Source: Elainella saxicola E1
GTDB lineage: Bacteria; Cyanobacteriota; Cyanobacteriia; Elainellales; Elainellaceae
Direction of reading: 5' to 3'
DNA length: 55,129 nt
Assembly (NCBI GenBank): GCA_002796835.1
Contig: LUGL01000003.1
Span: forward strand, 3,252-58,380
Part shown: in pieces, positions 33,082 through 42,633 of the stretch
How positions within the stretch are numbered: position 1 is the stretch's first letter
Layout: each line of letters opens with the position of its first letter
Notes under the pieces: model-generated
Told to the model about the DNA's origin: nothing
Seen by the model: only the letters and a program-made list of their open reading frames with translations
The model's database searches: none
Made by a program: the position numbers and the translations under genes

Positions 33082-35571
33082 AAACAGCCGTGGCAATTAG
33101 CAGCGATCGCCCTGGGTGTAACAGCTGCCACGATCGGCCTGCAATGGACAGGCACTTTCCAACTGCTGGAATGGGTGATTTTAGATGGCTGGTTTCGGTT
33201 GCGTCCTCCAGAAGCTCGACAAACTCCCGTTGTGTTGGTGTTAATCGATGAGACCGATATGGCGCAACTGGGCCGCTGGCCAATCTCAGATGGTCAATTA
33301 GCTCAGTTGATCGTCAAGCTTCAACAGCATCATCCAACCCTGATTGGACTCGATCTCTATCGTGATTTGCCCATTGAACCAGGCACTGCTGACCTGCATC
33401 AGGTTTTTCGAACCTCTCCTAACCTGATTGGCATTCAAAAAGCGATCGGAAATTCCGCAGGTTTTGCCGTTCAACCTCCTCCAATTCTGCGAGATCGGAA
33501 CCAGGTCGCCATCAATGATCTGATCCTGGATGTGGATGGGAAGCTGCGCCGCAATCTCTTCTCCATTCGGCAGCAAGATAAAACCAATTTGTCTTTGGGA
33601 GCGATGCTAGCGCTCACCTATTTGCAAAAGCAACAGATCCTGCCGCAAACCCAACCAGATGGCACAATCCAGCTCGGCAAAGCACATTTCCGTCCCTTAA
33701 CTGCAAATGTCGGCGGCTATGTCAGGGCAGATGTCGGCGGATACCAGACCCTAGCGAATTATTTGCGCCTCAAAGATGGCATGCCGACGCTGTTCTACCG
33801 AGATGTCATGGCCGATCGCGTGTCTTCAGACCTGCTGCGCGACAAGATTGTGTTGATTGGCATCAAAGCAGAGAGTGTTTGGGGCGATCGCTTCTATACT
33901 CCTTACACGACTCAAAGCACTGAAACCTGGGCAGGGGTAGAAATCCATGCCAACTTAGCGGCTCAAATCATTAGCAGTGCCCTGGAAGGCCGATCGCAAC
34001 TGCAAGGATTGCCAGAGCTGCTGGAATGGAGCTGGATTCTGCTCTGGGCCAGTTTGGGAACCGCCTATGGCTGGACTTTTCGATCGCTTAAGGGCGGAGG
34101 ACTGCGGTTGTTGCTGGCGATCGCGATCTTAACTAGCGCCACCTATGGATTATTTCTGCTCAATTGGTGGACTGTGCTGGTTAGCCCCTGCGTGGCTTTT
34201 ATTGCAGGTGGATTGTCGAGCAGAGGCTATTGGATTTGGCGGACTTTGAAGCAAGCCAATCAGACCCTGGAAGCAACCGTAGCAGCCCGCACGCAAGAAC
34301 TTCGAGAGAAAAATTCGGCATTAGAGGCAGCCCGCATCCAAGCTGAAGCCGCAAACCAGGCTAAAAGCATGTTTCTGGCTAGCATGAGTCATGAGTTGCG
34401 CACCCCTCTGACCGCAATTTTGGGATTCAGCGATCTGCTTAGTCACTCTGCCACCCTGGCACTAGATGAACAAGAATATCTCGCTATCATCAACCGTAGT
34501 GGGGAACACCTCTTAGGTTTAATCAACGATGTCCTGGAATTGGCCAAGCTTGAGGCCGGTTCCACAAAGCTGCAACTCGTTGCGGTAGAGCTGCCTACAT
34601 TACTAACGAATCTGGAACGGATGTTTTCTCTAAAGGCAGCCGCTAAAGAGTTGATCCTTCAGTCCGACTATTCGAATGACTTGCCTATCTGGATCCAAAC
34701 CGATGAGGGCAAACTGCGCCAAATCTTGATCAACTTGCTGGGGAACGCCATCAAATTCACGCAGGCAGGCAGTGTCACCTTACGGGTGAAGCCGATCCAA
34801 TCCGGCTCTGACGATCGGTCCAACAGTCACTGCACTGGGGAAAGATCTGCTTTAGGGGTATGCCAGACGCTGCAATTTGAAGTTGAGGATACGGGGATTG
34901 GCATTTCTGCAGCAGACTGCAAACAGTTGTTTCAACCCTTTTTTCAGGCAGCCGCAGGTATTGAGTCGGGCATTGGCACCGGGCTGGGGCTGTCTATCAG
35001 TCGTCAATTCGTTGAATTGCTGGGTGGAAGGATCGGAGTAAATAGCATCCTCGGACAAGGCAGTACTTTTCATTTTGAGATTCCGGTTCAGGTTTTGCCA
35101 AATCCGGCTGCTTCTAACAATCCGGCTAAACCGAAAGTCTGGAAATTAACACCCCAGTCCCCTTGCTATCGCGTCCTCGTGGTCGATGATCAGTCAGATT
35201 GCTGCCTGCTGCTGACCCAGTGGCTAACCAATGCTGGGTTCGAGGTCAGTATGGCGATTAATGGAAAGGAGGCGATCGGCCAATGGCAAGTCTGGCAACC
35301 CCATCTCGTCTTGTTAGATATTCATCTTCCCGATCTGGATGGTTATCAAGTCGCGCACTACATTCGCACTAATCGGACCAGTCCCCAGGATGATTCCGCC
35401 GCTTCTTTGCTCCAGGCTGAACCAGCCATTATTGCCTTAACAGCAGGCGGCGTTAAAGAGAACCGTAGCGACATCTTGGCCGCAGGTTGTAATGATGTGA
35501 TCTGGAAGCCGATCAAAGATGATGAGGTCTTCACGAAGATTGCCGAGCATTTAGCGGTGACCTATATTTAG
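32995..35571 (+). CDS. CHASE2 hybrid sensor histidine kinase
   Basis: The protein has 858 residues if it starts at the GTG at 32995. A basic tandem-repeat N-terminus (residues 1-30) leads to a membrane helix near residues 33-50. A CHASE2 extracytoplasmic sensor follows to about residue 330 (VVLVLIDETDMAQLGRWP at its start, DKIVLIGIKAESVWGDRFYTP near its end), then about three membrane helices, the H-box with H466 (MSHELRTPL), HATPase boxes (NLLGNAIKF, DTGIG, GTGLGL), and an intact receiver with D775 (LVLLDIHLPDLDG) and a conserved Lys (WKPI). CHASE2 senses an unknown signal outside the membrane. It is last in the TPS-CHAT-DUF928 block and could report on the surface module; no separate regulator is adjacent. 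Confidence 0.93.
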   Translation: MKELRLKQLRFKELSLKQLGLKQARPKKLKQPWQLAAIALGVTAATIGLQWTGTFQLLEWVILDGWFRLRPPEARQTPVVLVLIDETDMAQLGRWPISDGQLAQLIVKLQQHHPTLIGLDLYRDLPIEPGTADLHQVFRTSPNLIGIQKAIGNSAGFAVQPPPILRDRNQVAINDLILDVDGKLRRNLFSIRQQDKTNLSLGAMLALTYLQKQQILPQTQPDGTIQLGKAHFRPLTANVGGYVRADVGGYQTLANYLRLKDGMPTLFYRDVMADRVSSDLLRDKIVLIGIKAESVWGDRFYTPYTTQSTETWAGVEIHANLAAQIISSALEGRSQLQGLPELLEWSWILLWASLGTAYGWTFRSLKGGGLRLLLAIAILTSATYGLFLLNWWTVLVSPCVAFIAGGLSSRGYWIWRTLKQANQTLEATVAARTQELREKNSALEAARIQAEAANQAKSMFLASMSHELRTPLTAILGFSDLLSHSATLALDEQEYLAIINRSGEHLLGLINDVLELAKLEAGSTKLQLVAVELPTLLTNLERMFSLKAAAKELILQSDYSNDLPIWIQTDEGKLRQILINLLGNAIKFTQAGSVTLRVKPIQSGSDDRSNSHCTGERSALGVCQTLQFEVEDTGIGISAADCKQLFQPFFQAAAGIESGIGTGLGLSISRQFVELLGGRIGVNSILGQGSTFHFEIPVQVLPNPAASNNPAKPKVWKLTPQSPCYRVLVVDDQSDCCLLLTQWLTNAGFEVSMAINGKEAIGQWQVWQPHLVLLDIHLPDLDGYQVAHYIRTNRTSPQDDSAASLLQAEPAIIALTAGGVKENRSDILAAGCNDVIWKPIKDDEVFTKIAEHLAVTYI

Positions 35572-35925
35572 CGGTGATTGAGCCGTGACCTATATAAGCC
35601 GTGACCTATATAAACCGATCGATACGAACTCAGGCCCCCAGAACGCGAAGCTGGAACGAAGCCACTCTACAGAAGTATGCCGATCGACGTGGATTCTTCG
35701 CATATTTGCCATAGAGTTAACCTGATGCCAACCCTGCCCTTAACGGAAAAATGCGCGATCGAGCCATTCTGCTTAAGTCAGCCTTATGCTAACCAGTAGA
35801 TTTTCTTGTGTTGTTCTAGTCCATGGGAAAAACCTGACAACGGTATACTATTCGAGAAGGCTAGCGAAAAAACTTCATACGAACTCAGTAGCCAGCCCCC
35901 CAGTTTACTCAGCTCAGCAAACAAC
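35572..35925. other. Spacer between the kinase and ndhA
   Basis: This 354-bp stretch begins with short repeats (35581-35612) and has no supported gene. It should contain the ndhA promoter. An ORF that extends the ndhA frame upstream to 35806 starts at TTG and does not look like NdhA, so I treat it as spacer. Confidence 0.6.
35581..35612 (+). repeat. 16-bp tandem repeats just after the kinase stop
   Basis: AGCCGTGACCTATATA occurs twice in a row. A related copy, AGCGGTGACCTATATTT, forms the end of the kinase reading frame at about 35553-35569, and a shorter relative lies between. The C-terminus of the kinase and the repeats thus share an origin by slippage or unequal exchange. Confidence 0.7.
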
Positions 35926-37044
35926 ATGAGTCCAGGAATCGATCTGCAAGCCAGCTTTATTGAACTGCTCGAAGGATTTGGGCTAACCCACGGGGTTGCG
36001 AAGGCCGTTTGGCTGCCGTTGCCGATGGTCATCATTGTCGGAGCCGTGACGGTGCTCGCCCTGGTTTCAACCTGGTTGGAACGGAAAGTATCAGCCGCAG
36101 CCCAACAGCGGATTGGTCCAGAATACATGGGTCCGCTGGGCATGCTTGTGCCTGTTGCCGACGTAGCAAAGCTGCTGTTCAAAGAAAACATGGTGCCAGC
36201 CAAAACCGACCCGTTGCTTTTCTCGTTGGCCCCTCTGCTGGTCTTTATTCCCGTTTTTCTCTCCTTTCTGATCGTACCTTTCGGCCAAAATCTGGTGATC
36301 ACCGACCTGAATATCGGGGTGTTTCTCTGGATTTCTTTATCCAGCATTGCTCCGATCGGGCTACTGATGGCCGGTTATTCTTCTAACAACAAATACTCTT
36401 TGCTCGGCGGATTGCGAGCTGCGGCCCAATCCATCAGCTATGAAATTCCGTTAGCTTTGTCTGTCCTGGCGGTGGTGATGATGTCGAACTCTCTCAGCAC
36501 GATCGACATTGTGAATCAACAAGCCGATGCTGGTATTCTCAGCTGGAACGTCTGGCGACAGCCGATCGGATTTCTGATTTTCTGGATTGCAGCATTGGCA
36601 GAATGCGAACGGATGCCCTTTGACTTGCCAGAAGCAGAAGAAGAGCTGGTTGCGGGATACCAGACCGAATACAGTGCCGTGAAGTTCATGCTGTTCTATG
36701 CAGGTTCTTACGCCAACCTGGTCCTTTCTGCCCTGTTAGTGGCTGTGTTGTATTTAGGCGGCTGGGAATTTCCAATTCCAGTTAGCTTGCTAGCAAGCTG
36801 GTTAGGCGTGAGCGAAACAACTCCTTGGTTGCAGGTGATTACGGGCACTTTGGGCATTGTGATGACGCTCTTCAAGGCTTATCTACTGCTGTTTATTGCG
36901 ATTCTGCTGCGCTGGACTGTGCCTCGGGTGCGAATTGACCAATTGCTAGATCTGGGCTGGAAGTTTTTGCTGCCAGTCTCGCTGGTTAACCTGTTGCTGA
37001 CAGCAGGGCTCAAGCTAGCATTTCCCGTTGCTTTTGGCGGGTAG
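35926..37044 (+). CDS. ndhA: NAD(P)H-quinone oxidoreductase subunit 1
   Basis: NdhA is the NDH-1 membrane subunit closest to the plastoquinone site. The ATG at 35926 gives [19 protein letters not shown], the normal cyanobacterial start, and 372 residues, the normal length. Signature stretches are present: [43 protein letters not shown], and [33 protein letters not shown]. It has about eight membrane helices. It leads the ndhA-ndhI-ndhG-ndhE group. Confidence 0.98.
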   Translation: MSPGIDLQASFIELLEGFGLTHGVAKAVWLPLPMVIIVGAVTVLALVSTWLERKVSAAAQQRIGPEYMGPLGMLVPVADVAKLLFKENMVPAKTDPLLFSLAPLLVFIPVFLSFLIVPFGQNLVITDLNIGVFLWISLSSIAPIGLLMAGYSSNNKYSLLGGLRAAAQSISYEIPLALSVLAVVMMSNSLSTIDIVNQQADAGILSWNVWRQPIGFLIFWIAALAECERMPFDLPEAEEELVAGYQTEYSAVKFMLFYAGSYANLVLSALLVAVLYLGGWEFPIPVSLLASWLGVSETTPWLQVITGTLGIVMTLFKAYLLLFIAILLRWTVPRVRIDQLLDLGWKFLLPVSLVNLLLTAGLKLAFPVAFGG

Positions 37045-37192
37045 AAATCGCATTTTGAGTTTTACAGGTTGAATTTTGCATGCGTTAGGGTTAAGTCAGA
37101 CCCAAAGCTGAAAACGCAAAGCTCAACCTTTCTCCAAACATGCTCTGCCAACCCAATTAAAACCTCCTACAGCCGATCAAGCGAGACACTCT

Positions 37193-37792
37193 ATGCTGAA
37201 ATTTCTCAAGCAAGTTAGTGACTATACAAAAGAGGCGGTGCAAGCCGCTAAGTATATTGGTCAAGGGCTGTCCGTTACCTTTGACCACATGCATCGTCGC
37301 CCCATCACAGTCCAGTATCCTTATGAGAAACTAATTCCATCAGAACGGTTTCGGGGTCGCATTCACTTTGAATTTGACAAGTGTATTGCCTGCGAAGTTT
37401 GTGTTCGCGTCTGTCCGATCAATCTCCCCGTGGTTGACTGGGAATTTAATAAGGAAACGAAGAAGAAGAAACTCAACCACTACAGTATCGACTTTGGGGT
37501 TTGCATTTTCTGCGGCAACTGTGTCGAATATTGTCCGACCAACTGCTTATCCATGACCGAAGAGTATGAGTTGGCTACCTACGATCGCCATGAGTTGAAT
37601 TACGACAACGTGGCGCTAGGCCGCTTACCCTACAGCGTTGCCAATGATGATCCGATGGTTCAGCCGATTCGTGAATTCGCTTACCTGCCCAAAGGTGTAA
37701 TCGAGGGCCATGATGTGCCCGCAGGGGCTCGTCGTGCAGGTAAACTGCCTGAAGAAATCCTGGAGACGATGGAAGGAGCTACCAAAGAGTAA
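37193..37792 (+). CDS. ndhI: NAD(P)H-quinone oxidoreductase subunit I
   Basis: NdhI carries two 4Fe-4S clusters that pass electrons to plastoquinone. Both ferredoxin motifs are intact: [16 protein letters not shown] and [16 protein letters not shown]. The N-terminus ([28 protein letters not shown]) is typical. It is a peripheral-arm protein on the thylakoid membrane with 199 residues. It follows ndhA by 148 bp. The C-terminal tail after residue 160 is variable and charged, as in other cyanobacteria. Confidence 0.98.
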   Translation: MLKFLKQVSDYTKEAVQAAKYIGQGLSVTFDHMHRRPITVQYPYEKLIPSERFRGRIHFEFDKCIACEVCVRVCPINLPVVDWEFNKETKKKKLNHYSIDFGVCIFCGNCVEYCPTNCLSMTEEYELATYDRHELNYDNVALGRLPYSVANDDPMVQPIREFAYLPKGVIEGHDVPAGARRAGKLPEEILETMEGATKE

Positions 37793-37900
37793 CGTTTTGT
37801 CTCGTATTTTGAAGCAGCAGGATTGCTGCAACTCGAAATTGCTCCTCTGGAGGCATTGCGCAAACAAAACTTAAAACTGACATAAAGGGAGATAGGTATT

Positions 37901-38509
37901 GTGAATTTAGCGGATGGGGTTCAGCTCGTTTCCTTCCTGGTGTTGGCGGCCATGATGATTGGCGCAGCACTGGGCGTTGTGCTGTTGTCCAACATTGTCT
38001 ATTCGGCATTTTTGCTCGGTTTGGTGTTTATCAGCATGTCGGGCATGTACATTCTGCTGAACGCAGGCTTTGTGGCAGCAGCCCAGATTTTGATTTATGT
38101 CGGTGCTGTGAACGTGCTGATCCTATTCGGGATCATGCTGGTGAATAAGCGCGAAGACTTTGTGCCCATCAAAAATGCCTGGGTGAATCAAGTTGCAACG
38201 GCAGTAGTTTGCCTGGGTTTATTCGCACTACTGTCCACGATGGTACTAGCAACACCTTGGGCAATTTCTAGTGCAACTCCGATCGGGGATATGGCCATTG
38301 TTGAAATTGGCAAACATTTCTTCAGCGATTATTTACTGCCGTTTGAGCTAGCTTCCGTGCTGTTGTTAATGGCGATGATTGGGGCGATCGTCCTGGCTCG
38401 TCGCGATTATCTGCCGGACGAACTCCTGACTTCAGAACGTCGGGATGAGCCTAGCGCCCTCACCTTGCCAGAGCGGCCCCGCGAACTGATTTCAAGCAAC
38501 AAAAAGTAA
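37901..38509 (+). CDS. ndhG: NAD(P)H-quinone oxidoreductase subunit 6
   Basis: The 202-residue membrane protein has about five helices and the stretch [23 protein letters not shown], the conserved pi-bulge helix of Nqo10/NuoJ-type subunits. It is part of the NDH-1 proton path. The start is a GTG at 37901, preceded by AAGGGAGATAGG, a strong ribosome site that decides the start. It follows ndhI by 108 bp. The C-terminus is polar and variable. Confidence 0.97.
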   Translation: MNLADGVQLVSFLVLAAMMIGAALGVVLLSNIVYSAFLLGLVFISMSGMYILLNAGFVAAAQILIYVGAVNVLILFGIMLVNKREDFVPIKNAWVNQVATAVVCLGLFALLSTMVLATPWAISSATPIGDMAIVEIGKHFFSDYLLPFELASVLLLMAMIGAIVLARRDYLPDELLTSERRDEPSALTLPERPRELISSNKK

Positions 38510-38577
38510 TTTTTGCTTCTTGTCCGGATATTCCATTGGCCTGTCTCTTTAGTCTCAGTATCGATTCATCCATACCT

Positions 38578-38883
38578 ATGCAACTCCAATATTTCCTGCT
38601 CCTGGCAGCTGCTCTTTTCTGCATCGGCATCTATGGTCTAGTAACCAGCCGCAACGCCATCCGAGTTTTAATGTCGATCGAGCTCTTGCTCAACTCCGTC
38701 AACCTTAACCTGATGGCCTTCTCCAACTTTCTGGATCCGCAAGGGATTAGGGGCCAGGTTTTCACCGTATTTGTCATTACAATCGCAGCAGCAGAAGCCG
38801 CAGTCGGATTGGCGATCGTACTTTCCATCTACCGCAACCGCGATACAGTCGATATGGAACAGTTCAATCTGCTGAAATGGTAG
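38578..38883 (+). CDS. ndhE: NAD(P)H-quinone oxidoreductase subunit 4L
   Basis: The 101-residue protein (start ATG at 38578) has three membrane helices and the motifs [21 protein letters not shown] and [16 protein letters not shown], which carry the two buried Glu residues for proton movement in NuoK/NdhE. It follows ndhG by 68 bp and precedes nadK by 32 bp. An in-frame TTG at 38536 is rejected because it would add a non-conserved extension. Confidence 0.97.
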   Translation: MQLQYFLLLAAALFCIGIYGLVTSRNAIRVLMSIELLLNSVNLNLMAFSNFLDPQGIRGQVFTVFVITIAAAEAAVGLAIVLSIYRNRDTVDMEQFNLLKW

Positions 38884-38915
38884 TAGCATCTCAATGGCAT
38901 CTCAGTTGAGCAGAT

Positions 38916-39836
38916 GTGGATCTAAATCAAGTCATTATTAGCTATAAAGCGGGCGATCTGTTCAGCCAACGGCGAGCAGAAGAATGTTCAGTTCAATTAG
39001 AGAAACGGGGTTGTCGGGTATTGGTTGGTCCTAGCGGCCCCAAAGACAACCCCTATCCTGTTTTCTTGGCCTCTGTGCAGCAGCCGATCGATCTGGCCAT
39101 CGTGCTGGGCGGAGATGGGACGGCATTGGCGGCAGCTCGACATTTAGCGCCAGAAGGTATCCGCATCTTGGCAGTGAATGTAGGCGGCCATCTCGGTTTT
39201 TTGACTGAGCCTGCAGATGTTTTACAAAATTCTGAGCAAGTCTGGGATCGGTTAGAGGCCGATCGATTTGCCGTCCAGCGCCGCATGATGTTACGAGCGC
39301 AGACTTTTGAGGGCAATCGCACCAATCTCGAACCGATGAGCGACTTGTATCTCGCGCTGAATGAGATGTGTGTGAAGCCTGCTTCTGCCGACCGGATGAT
39401 CACCTCTTTCCTGGAAATGGAGATCGATGGGGAAGTGGTGGATCAGTATCAGGGAGATGGCCTTTTAGTTGCCACTCCAACCGGATCAACCTGTTATACG
39501 CTGGCTGCACGTGGCCCCATTGTGCACCCCGGCATGGACGCAATGATTGTGACGCCGATCTGTCCGCTCAGTTTGTCGAGCCGTCCGATTGTGTTGCCTG
39601 CGGGATCGGTCGTCAGTATCTGGCCTTTGGCCGATCGTGAACTGAATACCAAACTGTGGATGGATGGAGTTTTGGCCACTGCGATTTGGCCAGGGCAGCG
39701 GGTCGATATCCGGATGGCAGAGCGTGCGGCAGAATTTGTCTTGCTGCGCGAAAACTATTCCTACTACCAGACTCTGCGGGAAAAGCTGCAATGGGCAGGG
39801 GCGTTAGTGCATTACAGCAATTTGCATCGCAATTAA
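38916..39836 (+). CDS. nadK: NAD kinase
   Basis: NAD kinase makes NADP from NAD. The GGDGT motif is at residues 65-69 (IVLGGDGTALAAAR), NVGGHLGFLTE is the following conserved block, and DGLLVATPTGSTCYTLAARGPIVHP carries the diphosphate-binding and Gly/Ser-rich site. The start at the GTG at 38916 gives the N-terminus seen in one of two cyanobacterial NAD kinases (the form beginning with a V/I-I-x-x-KAGD stretch). Length is 306 residues. It follows ndhE closely and may be co-transcribed with NDH-1 genes, tying NADP supply to electron flow. Confidence 0.95.
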   Translation: MDLNQVIISYKAGDLFSQRRAEECSVQLEKRGCRVLVGPSGPKDNPYPVFLASVQQPIDLAIVLGGDGTALAAARHLAPEGIRILAVNVGGHLGFLTEPADVLQNSEQVWDRLEADRFAVQRRMMLRAQTFEGNRTNLEPMSDLYLALNEMCVKPASADRMITSFLEMEIDGEVVDQYQGDGLLVATPTGSTCYTLAARGPIVHPGMDAMIVTPICPLSLSSRPIVLPAGSVVSIWPLADRELNTKLWMDGVLATAIWPGQRVDIRMAERAAEFVLLRENYSYYQTLREKLQWAGALVHYSNLHRN

Positions 39837-39967
39837 TTGCGCCTGTTTCTGGCTGACTTTTCAACCAGAGCCTGAGCAATAGAAATTAATTGATGGAGCA
39901 TCTTCTCAGTTTCGAAAGAAGCGTGTTACTATCGAATACGGCAAACGAAGCGCTGCTTCTTGAATGA

Positions 39968-40039
39968 GGGTCGCTAGCTCAGCGGTAGAGCACTCGGCTT
40001 TTAACCGATTGGTCCTGGGTTCGAATCCCAGGCGACCCA
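39968..40039 (+). tRNA. tRNA-Lys (anticodon UUU)
   Basis: The 72-nt cloverleaf folds with a 7-bp acceptor stem (GGGTCGC with GCGACCC), D-stem GCTC/GAGC, anticodon loop CTTTTAA giving anticodon TTT, and T-arm CTGGG-TTCGAAT-CCCAG. The discriminator base is A and CCA is not encoded. The anticodon stem has one C-T mismatch at its outer pair. It lies between nadK and the convergent amine-oxidase gene. Confidence 0.97.
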
Positions 40040-40062
40040 TAAATATCGAAAAATACTCATGA

Positions 40063-41709
40063 CTAGGTATTCACGGCACCAAGGTCGAGCAGAATGCTCT
40101 TTGCCGTGCTTTTCGCCGTTTCACAGGCTCCATTCATATAGCCTTGCGATCCTAACGAACAGTGCTCTCCAGCAAACCAGATATTGCCAATTCGCTCTGC
40201 TTCAGCCCCACCGATCGTCGTCCATTGTCCCGGCAAATAACAGGAATAGGAACCTAAAGCATAAGGCTCAGAGGCCCAGACCGATCGCAGTGATTTGCCG
40301 CGAGAAACCTGCTCAATGCCCGGAAAAAGTTGCTCTAATTCTCTGGTCAGCAAATCGGCATGTTTTTCTGGTGTACCCTGCCCCAACAAAAGGCCCTGCT
40401 TACCGCCACGCAAATCTGTCACCCAACCGCCCGGTCCCGGAGCATATCGGGCACTTTCCCAGGTATTTTGAAACGCTTTGTCGGTGTAGATGCTGACCGT
40501 GCAGCCATAGCGAGTTCGCCAAATCCGTTCGCGATAAGGAACGGCCAGTTTCGAGCAGGTGCCATAGCCGAGAGTATTAATAGCCAATCGTTTCACAGGT
40601 GACATCTCAACCGCTAACTCAATCTGCCGCAGCATTGTGAACGGTACAGTTAACACAATCCGATCGTAAATTCGCTCCAGGCTGGTGTGATCTTGGCGCA
40701 GGCTTACCTGATAGCGATTATCCGAGGTGGATCGAATTGATTCCAGCACCGTTCCCAGTTCGATCGCATCTTCTACTTTCTTCGCCAATCGTTTGGGAAT
40801 CTGGTCATTGCCGCCAATCACGTGATAACGCTCATCACTCACCCCATAGGTACTCCATTTCCCAACTTCCGCCCCAATCAAAAACAGCATATTCAAACAA
40901 GACTGTTCTTCAGCATCTCGACCGAATTCAGTCACATAAGCCACTCGGACCAACTGATCGATCAACGGACTAATCGGTTCCTGGCTTAAATACTCTGCCA
41001 GTGATAGACGATCGAGCTGAACTGCGTGAGGACTGGGTTCTTGATAGGTAATGTCTTTTGTTTCCAGCGTGGCCAAATCTCGATTAATGCGATGGGCCAA
41101 GGTTGCAAATTCTTCGATCACCTTGCTTTCACTCACTCGCTGCCCCTGGAAGTAAAGAATTTCCCGTTCTAATCCCTCATCTGCCAGCCGTAAATCAGCC
41201 ACTTCCAGACCCAGTTCGGCTGCCAGCGAGAGCACATGCGTATGGCGAGAATCAATAAATTCCCCGCCCAATTCAACCGTACCTAAATCGCTTGGCGCAT
41301 TGGTTAAACTGACCAACCGTCCGCCGACCCGATGGCTCGCCTCAATCACATCGATCGCTACACCAGCCTGCCGCAGCCGATAAGCCGTGGTTAGGCCTGC
41401 AATCCCTGCACCGACGATCAGCACCTTACCCAAGGTCGGGTTGGCCTCAATCGGTGTATTTGGCGATGTATTCGGCGGTGTATTTAGGCGTCGATCGATC
41501 AATCGATCAGACTGAGCTGAGGTTGAAGTCGTCAAGGTAGAGCCGACGCTGGCAAGACCCATCACAGTAAGGCCATGCAACACCTGTCTGCGGGAAGCTG
41601 CCCCTTGCAACAATGCTTCTACTTCTGCGATCGATCGTTGGGTTTGCGTCGAAATACTTGAAATTTGATAGGCTCGGCGGATTAACCGCATTAATGCTGT
41701 TCGAGACAT
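40063..41709 (-). CDS. Flavin monoamine oxidase family protein, Tat-exported
   Basis: The 548-residue protein has an FAD-binding start VLIVGAGIAGLTTAYRLRQAG, followed by RVGGRLVSL, and ends with WFAGEHCSLGSQGYMNGA, the conserved FAD site of the amine oxidase family. Upstream is a Tat signal: ASRRQVLHGLTVMGLASVGS, with a long N-terminal extension before it, so it is folded with FAD and exported. Likely substrates are L-amino acids or amines, releasing ammonia and peroxide; the family also includes tryptophan monooxygenases. The only similar layout I recall is the cyanobacterial L-amino acid oxidase. The substrate is not shown. It lies beside the tRNA-Lys and is transcribed toward it. Confidence 0.9.
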   Translation of the reverse strand: MSRTALMRLIRRAYQISSISTQTQRSIAEVEALLQGAASRRQVLHGLTVMGLASVGSTLTTSTSAQSDRLIDRRLNTPPNTSPNTPIEANPTLGKVLIVGAGIAGLTTAYRLRQAGVAIDVIEASHRVGGRLVSLTNAPSDLGTVELGGEFIDSRHTHVLSLAAELGLEVADLRLADEGLEREILYFQGQRVSESKVIEEFATLAHRINRDLATLETKDITYQEPSPHAVQLDRLSLAEYLSQEPISPLIDQLVRVAYVTEFGRDAEEQSCLNMLFLIGAEVGKWSTYGVSDERYHVIGGNDQIPKRLAKKVEDAIELGTVLESIRSTSDNRYQVSLRQDHTSLERIYDRIVLTVPFTMLRQIELAVEMSPVKRLAINTLGYGTCSKLAVPYRERIWRTRYGCTVSIYTDKAFQNTWESARYAPGPGGWVTDLRGGKQGLLLGQGTPEKHADLLTRELEQLFPGIEQVSRGKSLRSVWASEPYALGSYSCYLPGQWTTIGGAEAERIGNIWFAGEHCSLGSQGYMNGACETAKSTAKSILLDLGAVNT

Positions 41710-41843
41710 AAAAAATTGATTTGTAAGGAGTTGGACTGTTGGTCAATTAGCCATGAACCCCCATACAGTCCATCTTCTAGTTTTACCCTGTCCCATTTGA
41801 GAATTGAGGTATCCTGGAATTCTGAATCAGCAGAGGTCGATTC

Positions 41844-42110
41844 ATGCCTTGGTTTGTCAAGATTGAGAAAGGACTTGTTGACAAGACAACATTCGACCAG
41901 TTTGTGCCAGCTCACAAAGCCTATGTCCAGGCTTTAATTCAGCAGGGACATCAAGCTAAGACGGGCTATTGGCAAGAACGGGGCGGAGGAATGCTATTGT
42001 TTCATGCCGACAATCGGCAAGAAGCTGAAGCGATTGTTAATCAAGATCCGCTGATTCAGAACGGCTGTGTTGCCTATGAACTCCACGAATGGTGCATTGT
42101 CGTGGAATGA
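41844..42110 (+). CDS. YciI family protein
   Basis: The 88-residue protein matches the YCII-related dimeric alpha/beta fold: WFVKIEKGLVDK..FDQFVPAHKAYVQALIQQGHQAKTGYW in the N-terminal half, a GGG-containing turn, and the C-terminal VNQDPLIQNGCVAYELHEWCIV. The conserved His and Asp (PAHKAY, NQDP) suggest catalysis is possible, but no reaction is established for most members. It sits divergent from the amine oxidase gene and 55 bp before smpB. Confidence 0.9.
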   Translation: MPWFVKIEKGLVDKTTFDQFVPAHKAYVQALIQQGHQAKTGYWQERGGGMLLFHADNRQEAEAIVNQDPLIQNGCVAYELHEWCIVVE

Positions 42111-42165
42111 ACTGGGTAGGTTTGTACGGGTGATGTTGGGTAAGTTGCAATCGGGAAGGTAGGCG

Positions 42166-42633
42166 ATGGGCGATCAAAGTGACGGGTTCAAAATTGTTGC
42201 AGATAATCGGCAGGCCCGCTTTCAATACGAAATTCTCGAAACCTACGAAGCAGGGGTTGAGCTCAAGGGGACGGAAGTGAAATCAGTGCGGCAGGGCAAA
42301 GCAAACCTTCGCGATGGCTATGCTCTGATCCGCAATGGCGAGGCCTGGTTGCACAATGTCCATATCTCCCCTCACGAAACGGCCAGTCAAGTTTTTAATC
42401 ATGAGCCGCGTCGAACACGCAAGCTGCTGCTGCATGGTCAGGAAATCCGCAAGCTAATTGGCCAGGTAGAACAGAAAGGGCTGACGCTCGTGCCGTTAAA
42501 AATGTACTTGAAGCGGGGCTGGGTGAAGCTAACAATCGCCCTAGTGCGGGGCAAAAAGCTGCATGACAAACGGGAAGATCTGAAGCGCCGTCAGAGCGAT
42601 CGAGAAATCCAACGAGTCATGAAAAATTATTAG
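42166..42633 (+). CDS. smpB: SsrA-binding protein SmpB
   Basis: SmpB binds tmRNA to rescue stalled ribosomes. The 155-residue protein has [32 protein letters not shown] and LRDGYALI, then [30 protein letters not shown], with the basic C-terminal tail ([15 protein letters not shown]) that enters the mRNA channel. Length and motif order are normal. No tmRNA gene is visible beside it. It starts 55 bp after the YciI gene and may be co-transcribed. Confidence 0.97.
   Translation: MGDQSDGFKIVADNRQARFQYEILETYEAGVELKGTEVKSVRQGKANLRDGYALIRNGEAWLHNVHISPHETASQVFNHEPRRTRKLLLHGQEIRKLIGQVEQKGLTLVPLKMYLKRGWVKLTIALVRGKKLHDKREDLKRRQSDREIQRVMKNY

Noticed and set aside
35806-35925. N-terminal extension of NdhA
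   Set aside because: The frame is open upstream, but the added 40 residues are not conserved and the ATG at 35926 matches the usual NdhA start.
39968-40039. tRNA-Lys as an integration site
   Set aside because: No integrase, no duplicated 3' end of the tRNA and no mobile genes on either side.
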